This document shows positions 19,079 to 27,913 of a stretch of DNA of 64,000 nucleotides, in pieces. The notes under the pieces were generated by a model. It had not been told where the DNA came from. It ran no database searches and was given only the letters and a program-made list of their open reading frames with translations. The DNA is from Marchantia polymorpha subsp. ruderalis. Its lineage: Eukaryota; Streptophyta; Marchantiopsida; Marchantiales; Marchantiaceae. A program made the translations under genes and the position numbers. Position 1 is the first letter of the stretch; every line of letters starts with the position of its first letter. The stretch spans positions 17,586,001 to 17,650,000 of the forward strand of contig AP031354.1 in the NCBI GenBank assembly GCA_037833965.1. The letters are read 5' to 3'.

Positions 19079-21907
19079 TTCGTCTTCCGGCTGAATAGCT
19101 TCCGTCTCTTCTTCTTCTCCCACCGAACAGCAGGCAACGAATCCCACGAAGTAATCGGATTCGGTACCACTGGAATCCGATCGCGCGGTCGACTCACTGT
19201 CCTCGCCCGATGTGTAACCTGCACTTGTCGATGGGGTCTCTCCTTCGTGCCTGACCCTATTCCAGGGCACCGTAATGGTTTTGGTCGGTTCCGAAGGATG
19301 GGGAAACTTAAGGCGATGCCTTCGCCAATCACATCTGACTTGTGCACCATATAGCCATGGTCGCCCGAGCAGAACGTCATAGCCCTGCTTCATCATCGGT
19401 TGAAGGATGATATACGTCAACCGAAAGTCCGCACCCCCGATGATTGTCTTGACATTGCGCAGCATACCTGCAGGCATTCTCCGCGTCTGATCCGCTAATC
19501 TCAACACACGCTTCGAGGGTTCGTATTGACTGAACCCCAAGGCTCTCGCTGTATCCTCCGTCATTATGTTGACTCCTGATCCAGAGTCGATTGGCACTCT
19601 GCGTACACAACATCCTGCTATTTCCACATCGATCTCGGGTGGCCCTTGGTCTTTGCTCTCCACTTGATATACTTGAGAGGATGTGGATGCGCGCGGCTTC
19701 CGCGGATGCCGTAGCGAAAGCATCAACATTCTCCGATACGTCTTATTGTCCTCCAAGAGCTGCTTGAACGTGATGTTCACTTTTCGACTCCCGAGATCTT
19801 CGACCAAGTCATAGTGGCCGCGTTGGGTCGCCGGGGTCGGCGACGCTCTGCGAGGTTCCATGATGGCTGCCAACTTCGCCCCAAGGACGGATGTCAAGTC
19901 TGGCCGCGGCGGGTCCTTGTGAGTGCGGATCGCTTCCTTCAACAGGTTGGTTACCTCGTTGCGGATATCCGGAGCGTAGTCCCGTTTCAGGAGGCGCACT
20001 GGCTCGTCCTCGACTGCTGTCTGGGGGCGCGCTGCTGGTGCCTCTCTCGTAGCCGAAGACTTCCGAGCAGGTCGCAAGTCGGACTTGCTGGATGTCTTCT
20101 CCTTCCCTTTTCCCGTCCGGTCGTCGGTTCTCCGTTCGTGCTTGCGAGTGTCACGCTCTTGCTCCTTCGATTTCTTGGAACTACGAGTTTCGACCCGTGC
20201 GCACATAACCTCTTCAGCCGGCCATTCTTCGTCTTCGTCATCCCCGTCTGAACCTACTTCGACCTGGTTAACTTGGACGTCCTCCTTGGCAGGAGTGTTC
20301 ACAAATCGTACCGCTGGCCGAGGGACTGGTGGCTGATCACACTCTGGCGCAGTATGCCCGATCTTCTTGCAATTACTACATGTCGGAGCATAATCGTTTC
20401 GCCTTTTTGGATGGGGACACTGCGGTGAGAAGTGCCCAACTTCCCCGCAATTATAACAAGCTCGCGGTGGCGGTGGGTCAAACGTCCCTGGAGGTGCTCT
20501 CCGCCTCACGGGTACCGTAGTGGCCCGATCCACCGGAATATATCGTGGGACTTGCATTGCTGAAACTGCAGGAGGGGTAGGAACCGACTGGACGGCGTAG
20601 GCTGTTTCTTCGCTAGCCTCTCCATAGTACTGAGGGTGCTCTCCATAGTACGGTTGCGCCCACTCTACTGCGTTGACTGGATATGACGGACGGGTGGTAA
20701 GGCACTTGGTGTTTGCATGTCCCACCGCCCCGCACGTAGTACACCATAAGTTCGCTCGCACTCTCCCGGGTGATTTTCGGCGATCATGCCCGCCTACCAC
20801 TTGAACCTTGAGATCGGCGAAGTCCTTCACAAGGGTCTCCATCTTCGAAGCTATATCTCCCGGCGCTCTGTCCGTAGTCACTCGTCGGATGCCCTTTTTC
20901 TTCGCTGACCCATGCTTCTTCCTCTTCTTCTCCTCCTCCGACGATGAGGTTTCCTCTTCTTCGGATGAGGAACGGTTCTCGTCCGAAGACGATTCCTCCG
21001 ATGACGGAGTTGTACCTCTACGTCGTCTTCGCCCTCCCTTCGGTTTTCGCTCCTTCGACTCCCGTCTCTCTCTCCCTCTTCGGTTGAGAGTGGAAGTTTC
21101 GAAGGCTTCTGCCGATGCAATCACATCCTCAATAGTGTCGCACTTGCTGCGTCGGCAAAAAGTCTCCATCTCCCGAGTTAAACCGGTCACGTACCAATCC
21201 ACAGCTTGTTGTACCGAGAAAGGGGACCCTGGTCCTGTTTTCGGTATTCTGTCAAGGAGGTCCAGAAATCTCTCAGTGTAGTCACGCAGACTCTCCTTCT
21301 TCTCTCGCTGCAAATTACGTAACTTTGTCAAAACCCGGCTGTCGTAGCCGAGCTCGCGAAAGCGGCGAAGGAACTTCTCCTTCAGCTGGGCCCATGTTGT
21401 CAACCCAGTCGGATCGATGCTCTCGTGATTGTACCAACTCCTCGCTTTCTTCCGCAGAAGGCTTGGAAAGATCCTTAGTCGGTCGTCGTCTGCGATCTCG
21501 CGATTGGCAATAGACACCGATTCGAACAACTTGATGTATGAATCTGCATCGTCGTCATCCCCACTCCCTTTGTACTTCGGGTAGGAATGTTTAGTAATCG
21601 GCTGAGGTAGCCGCACATTGGCTTGTCCGTCCGCCATCGGTGTGTCTGTCGACGGTTCTCGGGCGGTCGGTTCTACTTCACTAGGCGGGTCCGTGCAAGG
21701 AATATCTAGTAGAACTGTAAGCACCAAGTTTGGTTCCGAGTCGCCGGGGGTAGGTTCCCCAAGGATGTCGGCCGAACTAGGCTTAGATACTCTTTTTGGT
21801 GTTTTCTTGTTTTGACGCCGTGTCTCTTCCACGGCCTTCTCTGAATCTCGTCGGAACTTGCGGACAGCTCTAGCACTTAGGTTGCTCCCGCCAGCCCCAG
21901 TCGACAT
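19076..21907 (-). CDS. gag: Gag-protease of element B (943 aa, intact)
   Basis: Capsid-type gag domain (~105-275, with SWYNHESIDPTGLTTWAQLK); a Ser/Glu-rich charged segment (~295-335); three CCHC zinc knuckles (C389-C402, C484-C497, C510-C523) for RNA binding; a basic/acidic linker; and an aspartic protease with PIDSGSGVNIM (772-782) and DVLLGRPWL (844-852). The protease is thus made with Gag rather than only with Pol. The frame ends at UAG in a readthrough context. The start ATG is preceded by an overlapping uORF. Confidence 0.92.
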   Translation of the reverse strand: MSTGAGGSNLSARAVRKFRRDSEKAVEETRRQNKKTPKRVSKPSSADILGEPTPGDSEPNLVLTVLLDIPCTDPPSEVEPTAREPSTDTPMADGQANVRLPQPITKHSYPKYKGSGDDDDADSYIKLFESVSIANREIADDDRLRIFPSLLRKKARSWYNHESIDPTGLTTWAQLKEKFLRRFRELGYDSRVLTKLRNLQREKKESLRDYTERFLDLLDRIPKTGPGSPFSVQQAVDWYVTGLTREMETFCRRSKCDTIEDVIASAEAFETSTLNRRGRERRESKERKPKGGRRRRRGTTPSSEESSSDENRSSSEEEETSSSEEEKKRKKHGSAKKKGIRRVTTDRAPGDIASKMETLVKDFADLKVQVVGGHDRRKSPGRVRANLWCTTCGAVGHANTKCLTTRPSYPVNAVEWAQPYYGEHPQYYGEASEETAYAVQSVPTPPAVSAMQVPRYIPVDRATTVPVRRRAPPGTFDPPPPRACYNCGEVGHFSPQCPHPKRRNDYAPTCSNCKKIGHTAPECDQPPVPRPAVRFVNTPAKEDVQVNQVEVGSDGDDEDEEWPAEEVMCARVETRSSKKSKEQERDTRKHERRTDDRTGKGKEKTSSKSDLRPARKSSATREAPAARPQTAVEDEPVRLLKRDYAPDIRNEVTNLLKEAIRTHKDPPRPDLTSVLGAKLAAIMEPRRASPTPATQRGHYDLVEDLGSRKVNITFKQLLEDNKTYRRMLMLSLRHPRKPRASTSSQVYQVESKDQGPPEIDVEIAGCCVRRVPIDSGSGVNIMTEDTARALGFSQYEPSKRVLRLADQTRRMPAGMLRNVKTIIGGADFRLTYIILQPMMKQGYDVLLGRPWLYGAQVRCDWRRHRLKFPHPSEPTKTITVPWNRVRHEGETPSTSAGYTSGEDSESTARSDSSGTESDYFVGFVACCSVGEEEETEAIQPEDE

Positions 21908-21918
21908 TCACCGAGCAT
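21877..21918 (-). promoter_or_regulatory. Short uORF overlapping the gag start (element B)
   Basis: An ATG 11 nt upstream of the gag ATG opens a 13-codon frame that ends inside gag in another frame. The same arrangement occurs in elements A and A', and its ATG is present in D. Confidence 0.5.
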
Positions 21919-21953
21919 GGCTGCTCGTAAAAACCCCGGTGTTGACGCAACTG

Positions 21954-21971
21954 TCCCCGGCAGCGGCGCCA
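21954..21971 (-). other. Primer-binding site, tRNA-Asp type (element B)
   Basis: Minus strand TGGCGCCGCTGCCGGGGA, 22 nt after the LTR end ATTACA. Confidence 0.88.
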
Positions 21972-21993
21972 AAAAGAAGTTGTCGGCTTCTTA

Positions 21994-22389
21994 TGTAATA
22001 ACCCACTAAAGGCTAAAACTGCAATATAGTGGTAGAAAGGTCGAACCCACAGGGACAGAGGAACACACAGGGTACAAAGTGTCACGTTTTAACAGACTAT
22101 TGAGGAGTTTGAATTCTCAGGCAACTGTCACTCCCAGAAATACTGCAAGTGTCCACTCGGAGCGCACTCGGAGGTCGCACAGTGCAGCGTAAAACACACA
22201 CACACACACACCTGAAACTACAGAAACACAACCCAGAGATCCGTTAGGACCTCTACTTCAAGATTTCAGGGGGAAAGTCTCTCAAGAGTACACTCGGCAA
22301 AGCTGCGGGCAGTGACTTCCAACTCCGGCTTTTACAACACTTCCACTAGCTTGCTGCTAGTGTAGGAAACCCGGTTTGGACTGCCTACT
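21994..22389 (-). repeat. Element B 5' LTR, terminal (U5) fragment
   Basis: It begins TGTAATAACCCAC on the plus strand and matches the R-U5 end of LTR E, including a CA microsatellite near 22196-22211. It is cut at 22389 by the 5' end of element A; the five bases before A are CTACT, the expected target duplication. No gene is present. Confidence 0.88.
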
Positions 22390-23635
22390 TGTGGTACCCC
22401 ACTTTTGGCGATTTTGAGGAAATTAAAACATTTTTGGAAAACTGTACCCTGGCAGCATTGTAAATAGCCTTCGGTACATCAAAACAGAGTGAATCCGGAA
22501 GATCGCGGGGATTCTCGAGGGATCTTGTAGAATCTGGGATTTGGGGTGCCGCAGTAAGGACAGGCACCACCCTCCCTGCGAGCTCCGCAGTTAGGATCTC
22601 TACGGCGCAAGGCGCAAAACCCGCCTTCGGAGGTTGCGTCCGCGGCTGTAGGGAAACCCCCGTAATTAGGTCAACCCTCGGGCGCCTTGACCAAGTTAGG
22701 GTCCCGTTGGAAAGAGCTCGACGCGCTGATTCTAACGAGCCCAAGAACGTTTGGAACGGACGAGGACTTAGGGAGTTATCGCTACTGGAAGAAACGGAGG
22801 CGGTCGCCTACGGCGGAAGGAGTTCGCCACCGGCGCGAATTCCGCCTACGCGGAAGGGGGATTCAAGTTTTGTCCTATGCGCGGACGAAGGCGTTCGCCT
22901 GTGCACAGGCGAAGTAGGGTTAGGGAAGGCGCGAAGTCTGCCTACGCACAGGCGTCCGCCTGTGCACAGGCACTTCGGCGTCGGCGGAAAATCCGCCTTG
23001 GGCCCTAGAAATGCGCCTTGTGAGGTAGAAAGTGTACGGCGCCTTCCGCGCCAACGCAGCGCCGCGTACGTCGGAAGAGCCGCCAGAGTAATCCAATAGG
23101 TACGGACCATGCGGACGGCCCGGGTGGATGCGCTCTTGGACGGACGGAGTTGCGGCGGCGGAAGCGCCGACGGAGAGACAAGGAACGGAGAGACTGGACG
23201 GAGAAGGCTGACCACGGTCAACGCCTTCCGCGCCAGCGCAGCGCCGCGGACGGAATTCGCCTGCGCACAGGCGAACGCCTGTGCAAAGGGGGATGTTCAA
23301 GTTCAGCGCCGGCGGAGGATCCGCCGAGGCTCCTGCCTGCGCACAGGCAGGAGTTGAATTTTTGTCCGACATGCGGACGCACGCGTCAAGGCAGCGGGAG
23401 ATTGGCCGAGGGGCGGTACGAACAAGTGTACCGCGCAAGGCGGAAAACTCGCCTTCGGCGCTACGCCCCCATGTCCACAGGGTGACACGCTCGCGGAGTT
23501 CAAATCCGCCAATTCGAGCGTGAGAGTTTAATCGACGACGGCGGAGCGTGAAGCCGCGCGTGAGAGCGAAGACCGTTCCAGCGTACAGCCGGCGCGGCCA
23601 TCAAGTGAGACGTTCTTCACGACCAAGAGCCGACC

Positions 23636-26600
23636 ATGACCTTCGACCGGGCGGCGGAGAACGTCCCATTCTTGAATTCGCGATTCCAATCTCTTGTGCG
23701 CGCTGCGCGCATCCATCTGCTGGCTGCGGACCATTCTCGACGTCGTCGCACAGGAGATTTCTTGTTGATTGAGGGAGAAGTGAGTGCGCGTGATTTGGAA
23801 TTGAGAGCGATTAGAGTTTGCCAAGAGAGAAAGAAACGCGGACAGTGCGGAAGTAGAATGAGCGGGCGAGCGAACCCCAGGAACGCAATGACGAGACCGA
23901 GCAGATTGCGGATGGTGCCACTTCGCCTGCCGCAGAACGGGCTGCGCGCTTTCGAAGAGCGCTTAATAGCAAGAAAGCTCGATTTCTTGCTATGGGGATG
24001 GAATTACATCTGCGCGAATATGGTGCGCGAGTGGCTAGAGCCACAGGGACCACCCTCGCGCGGATTGCGTCCGCATGTTGACCGATGGACAGTCCAAGAT
24101 TGGGCGCAGGCGTTGGGAAGATGTGCTGGCATGCCAGGGCATCTCCTTTTCGACAGTGAGAGCATCAAGGTGACCAAGCAAGAAGAGGCGCAATTTGTGG
24201 AGCTGTTCAAGACCGGGAGGTCTACCAAGAATGGGTACAGGACCCGTGATTACAAGGATCGATTTCGCCGGACTCTGTCCGCGGCGCTGATGCAATTACT
24301 GCAGCCGCACCGCGCCTGCTACATCACATTGTGGCAGGTCTCTTTTGTGGAGTGCGTCATCGAGGGAACTCCAATCCACTGGGCGAGCATCCTGCACAGG
24401 GTAATGCGACAGCACGCGTTTGAGGAAAAGGGGGGAACTCTAAACCATCTTTCTCCTTTCCTCATCAATTTTTATCGACAGCGGAATTGTTTAACAGCGG
24501 CGGAGCTTGAACATTTTCCGCCATTGTCCATCGACCATCCCGGGAAGTATGTGCGGGAGAACGAGGTCGATACTGATGCAGAGGAGTCACCGACTTCGAC
24601 CCCATCAAGACGGAGGGACGAAGGGAGACACACTCCTGCAGCGCGAGTGCCGCGGAAGCGGCGATGGAGGGAAGAGTCCGAAGAGGAGCAGCATCAAGAA
24701 CCCTCTGCTCCTATTCGACCGCGGCCGCTGTGCGAGCCATACAGCCGGCCGAAGCAGAAGGCACGCAGACTGGTGTTACCAGCTGACAGTGCAGACACGG
24801 CGACGATTGCGACGGAGATAGGAAGTGCGTCGCCAGAAAGGCGAGAGGAAGCGCGGACGACCCAAGGAACAACGGGCCACGCTGCAACCTCGTCGGGAGA
24901 GAGGCCGCCTACGGGCCAAGGGCCTCCGGAGTTACCACGTGCGATGCGGACAGATGTTCCGTTTGCGCACAGGCGAACCTCCGCGGACGGACGAGCCTCC
25001 GCGGACCGGCGAACACAAGTGGACGTGGATCTACGCTTACGCGTGGGAAGGAGTAGTCCGCCTGTGCACAGGCGCTCGCCTGTGCACAGGTCACCTGTGC
25101 ACAGGTCGCCTGTGCACAGAACACCTCCGCACGTGCCGCCTGTGCACAGGCAAGAATCACCCCCGTTCCAACGTAGGAAGGGGAAGGAGCCGGCGGAAGA
25201 ACCGCCTACGAGACACCGGCCCTCGGGGCCAGACCCTCCGGCGCACCACGCGCCGCAATTCGCGCCTTCGGCGCAAGGGCCTTCGAGCCGAGGAGATACG
25301 AGCAGAGAGCGTGCGGAGGCTGCACCATCGGCGGGAAGTCCGCCGATAGATGCGCCTTCGGCGGTAGGGCCTATAGGCCAAGGAACATCGGGCGTGCGGC
25401 CCCCGGCCATGTCGCCTTCGGCGATAGATGTCCGCGGCGCTACGCCTGCGGCGGACAAGGCGCCGGCAAATGCGCCTGCGCACGGGCCGAGCACAGCCCC
25501 CACGGACCGATCAAGGGAGCAGCAGACGGAGGAGCGGAGTGACTGTCCGCGGGATGAAATCTCGATGCGCGATGCGCAATCCAACCCCGCGCAGCCACCC
25601 TCCGCTCGATCGCCTTCGGCGGCGGACGACGGAGACAGAGAGAATGCGGTAGGCAATCAATCAGCGAGCGACGGGGATGCCGCTCGGGTACATTCGCCTT
25701 CCGCCTTAGACATTTTGGCGACGAGCAGCGAGGCTGCAGCGGTGCCTTCGCAGGCAGCACACGTCGACGACGTGCAGCCCCACTCGGGGCAGTCGCCGAC
25801 GCAATCAATGGCGACTGAAATTCTCCACTCGGATGATGACGGCGGAGGCTCCACGGAAGAAATGTCAGGAGCAGAAGACACCGAGGAGGAGGAGGAGGAA
25901 ATTGTTGGAGCGCCGGCGGCGGCGCTCTCTGAGCAGGTGATTCCGTTGCTGAGGTACTTGGATCGCAAGGTCGATAAATACGCCGACCCACTCCAGCCGG
26001 GATCTTACATCGAGTTAGTGCGCAGGCGGACTCGCACTAAAGTCCACACCAGCAAGCTATTAGCTAGAGTGGACCAGGAGTTGAGGGACTTGAAGGAGAA
26101 GCATGAGTGCTTGTGGGGACAGTACAAGCTTAATCAGAAGTTCTACAAGCACTCCGAGAAGATGAAGGATGAGAAACTGGGCGAGCTCACCAAGGAGCAG
26201 GTGAAGGTCAAGGAAGCACTCAACTCTGAGCAGGCCCAGAATCGGATTTTGTCAGAGGAGCTCGTGCGACAGACGCGGTTGTTGGAACAATGTCAGCTCG
26301 CACGGCAGGCGGATGAAGAATTAATCCGCAGGTTACAGTCAGAGTGTGGCGAATTGAGAGCGCAACGTGCTGAAGCTGAATCGCAATTAGTGCTAATTGA
26401 AGAGGATCGCAGGAAGGAGGCGGATCGCACGAAGGTGGAGACGGCGAGGCGAGTCGCCCACTGCCTCAAGGGCTACGCCCACTGGGAAGTGAAGGCGCAG
26501 GAGACACTCACCCTGCGTGAGTTTGAATTGCGCGCAGCCGGGTTGTTGTCAGGCGACAGTAGGAGTCGGCGGAAGGTAGCGAAGAAGCTCGAGGCCTTTC

Positions 26601-26788
26601 TGTCGAAGGCACAGGATACCATGTCCGCCCTCGAGGGGGAGGTGTCCGCGGCGTTGCAGCGGTTGGGACTGCGCAGTCGAGCAGAAGAGTGGCAGGGTAG
26701 GGAGTTAGTGCGCGGCAGTCGGCCGCGCAGGAGACGTAGTACCGGTTCCGCGGAGTGTAGTGTAGCGTGGTTCCGTGCAGGCGTGTAG
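23636..26788 (+). CDS. U3-encoded ORF, family-1 version (1050 aa), left LTR of A
   Basis: Intact sense-strand frame inside U3, upstream of the LTR TATA box. Conserved block ~88-310: LDFLLWGWN, DWAQALGRCAG, RTRDYKDRFRR, LLQPHRACY, PIHWASIL, HLSPFLINFYR. The middle (~310-730) is Pro/Ser/Ala/Arg-rich; many PVHR and PSA units are encoded by CCTGTGCACAGG and CCTTCGGCG palindromes. Then an acidic patch (TEEEEEE), the block LLRYLDRK, a long heptad-like coiled-coil region (~780-950) and a basic tail RRRRSTGSAECS. Similarity to the family-2 ORF starts at Met85 (23888), a possible true start. No known enzyme motif is visible. It would need a subgenomic or internal-promoter RNA for expression. Function unknown. 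Confidence 0.8.
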   Translation: MTFDRAAENVPFLNSRFQSLVRAARIHLLAADHSRRRRTGDFLLIEGEVSARDLELRAIRVCQERKKRGQCGSRMSGRANPRNAMTRPSRLRMVPLRLPQNGLRAFEERLIARKLDFLLWGWNYICANMVREWLEPQGPPSRGLRPHVDRWTVQDWAQALGRCAGMPGHLLFDSESIKVTKQEEAQFVELFKTGRSTKNGYRTRDYKDRFRRTLSAALMQLLQPHRACYITLWQVSFVECVIEGTPIHWASILHRVMRQHAFEEKGGTLNHLSPFLINFYRQRNCLTAAELEHFPPLSIDHPGKYVRENEVDTDAEESPTSTPSRRRDEGRHTPAARVPRKRRWREESEEEQHQEPSAPIRPRPLCEPYSRPKQKARRLVLPADSADTATIATEIGSASPERREEARTTQGTTGHAATSSGERPPTGQGPPELPRAMRTDVPFAHRRTSADGRASADRRTQVDVDLRLRVGRSSPPVHRRSPVHRSPVHRSPVHRTPPHVPPVHRQESPPFQRRKGKEPAEEPPTRHRPSGPDPPAHHAPQFAPSAQGPSSRGDTSRERAEAAPSAGSPPIDAPSAVGPIGQGTSGVRPPAMSPSAIDVRGATPAADKAPANAPAHGPSTAPTDRSREQQTEERSDCPRDEISMRDAQSNPAQPPSARSPSAADDGDRENAVGNQSASDGDAARVHSPSALDILATSSEAAAVPSQAAHVDDVQPHSGQSPTQSMATEILHSDDDGGGSTEEMSGAEDTEEEEEEIVGAPAAALSEQVIPLLRYLDRKVDKYADPLQPGSYIELVRRRTRTKVHTSKLLARVDQELRDLKEKHECLWGQYKLNQKFYKHSEKMKDEKLGELTKEQVKVKEALNSEQAQNRILSEELVRQTRLLEQCQLARQADEELIRRLQSECGELRAQRAEAESQLVLIEEDRRKEADRTKVETARRVAHCLKGYAHWEVKAQETLTLREFELRAAGLLSGDSRSRRKVAKKLEAFLSKAQDTMSALEGEVSAALQRLGLRSRAEEWQGRELVRGSRPRRRRSTGSAECSVAWFRAGV

Positions 26789-26824
26789 CGTAGTGCAGTG
26801 TAGTGCTAGGTAGGACTTAGAAGG

Positions 26825-26853
26825 TATAAAATAGTTCCAGGCGTTTTGCCTGG
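26825..26853 (+). promoter_or_regulatory. LTR core promoter: TATA box and hairpin (A left LTR)
   Basis: TATAAAATA at 26825-26833, then CCAGGC-GTTTT-GCCTGG at 26837-26853. Transcription is expected shortly after, near 26855; this would drive the element's genomic RNA. Confidence 0.7.
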
Positions 26854-27818
26854 GGTTCTTTCCCATCAGAAGTGCAGATCAGGAACCCATTTCCTTTGCG
26901 TGTTTGTGTCCTTGAGTTCTGTCACCACGCACGAGGAGTTACAACTTAGCGTTCCGCATTTTGTAGCTGAAGGCCTTCGGCCGAATGTTCAGAGCTAGTA
27001 CATTGGTTAGAGACTTGAGTAGTTCGGATCTGCATCTGCGGGTGACTGCCGATGCTCAGAGCCAGTGACTAGTTAGATACTTGAACAGTTTCGCCCCTAC
27101 ACCTTCGAGTGTTTCTTTCTGATTGTACTCCTTGGGATTTTTCCCCTGAATGCCAAAGTGAAGTTTTGCTACTTCGTGTAAGCCTTGGTTGTAAATTCAG
27201 GTTACGCTGCAGCAGGTGCCTTGAGGGTAACCCCTGTAGTATTTCTGGGAATGACAAGTGCCTGAGAATTCAAACTCTTCAATAGACTGTTGTTGTGTTA
27301 CTGGAATGTTTCTCAATGAGTCCTTCTGTGCGGACCTGTGTTCTCTGCGCGTTTTGTGAGTTGAGAGTGTTGTTCACCGCGTAGGAGTGACTTCGATCCG
27401 AAGTAGGCAGTCCAAACCGGGTTTCCTACACTAGCAGCAAGCTAGTGGAAGTGTTGTAAAAGCCGGAGTTGGGAGTCACTGCCCGCAGCTTTGCCGAGTG
27501 TGCTTGAGAGAGACTTTCCCCCTGAAATCTTGAAGTAGAGGTCCTAACGGATCTCTGGGTTGTGTTTCTGTAGTTTCAGGTGTGTGTGTGTGTGTGTGTT
27601 ACGCTGCACTGTGCGACCTCCGAGTGCGCTCCGAGTGGACACTTGCAGTATTTCTGGGAGTGACAGTCGCCTGAGAATTCAAACTCATCAATAGTCTGTT
27701 AAACGTGACACTTTGTACCCTGTGTGTTCCTCTGTCCCTGTGGGTTCGACCTTTCTACCACTATATTGCAGTTTTAGCCTTTAGTGGGTTATTACATAAG
27801 AAGCCGACAACTTCTTTT

Positions 27819-27836
27819 TGGCGCCGCTGCCGGGGA
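27819..27836 (+). other. Primer-binding site, tRNA-Asp type (element A)
   Basis: TGGCGCCGCTGCCGGGGA, 22 nt past the left LTR end. Confidence 0.9.
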
Positions 27837-27871
27837 CAGTTGCGTCAACACCAGGGTTTTTACGAGCAGCC

Positions 27872-27913
27872 ATGCTCGGTGAATGTCGACTGGGGCTGGC
27901 GGGAGCAACCTAA
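27872..27913 (+). promoter_or_regulatory. Short uORF overlapping the gag start (element A)
   Basis: ATG at 27872 opens 13 codons and stops at TAA 27911-27913, overlapping the gag ATG (27883) in a different frame. It is conserved in A' and B and could lower or tune gag initiation. Confidence 0.5.

Larger units (their letters stand above)
13355..22389 (-). mobile_element. Element B: family-1 Athila-like retrotransposon with intact coding region
   Basis: Minus strand: a 5' LTR remnant (21994-22389, interrupted by element A), PBS, gag-protease, UAG, RT-RNaseH-integrase, polypurine tract and 3' LTR (13355-16197, interrupted by element C). Both coding frames are free of disabling changes, but neither LTR is whole in the window, so it is probably not autonomously mobile now. 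The far part of the 3' LTR lies left of C and D, outside the window. The far part of the 5' LTR is not found to the right of A. Confidence 0.9.
22390..27796 (+). repeat. Element A left LTR (5407 bp)
   Basis: TGTGGTACCCCAC...GGGTTATTACA. U3 (to about 26855) carries a 1050-aa ORF; its upstream part 22390-23635 has no gene, only palindromic CCTGTGCACAGG and GCCGAAGGC-type repeats and a 37-nt module variant near 22.7 kb. R-U5 (about 26855-27796) has no gene; it contains two diverged copies of a ~411-bp block and a TG microsatellite at about 27581-27600. Confidence 0.93.
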
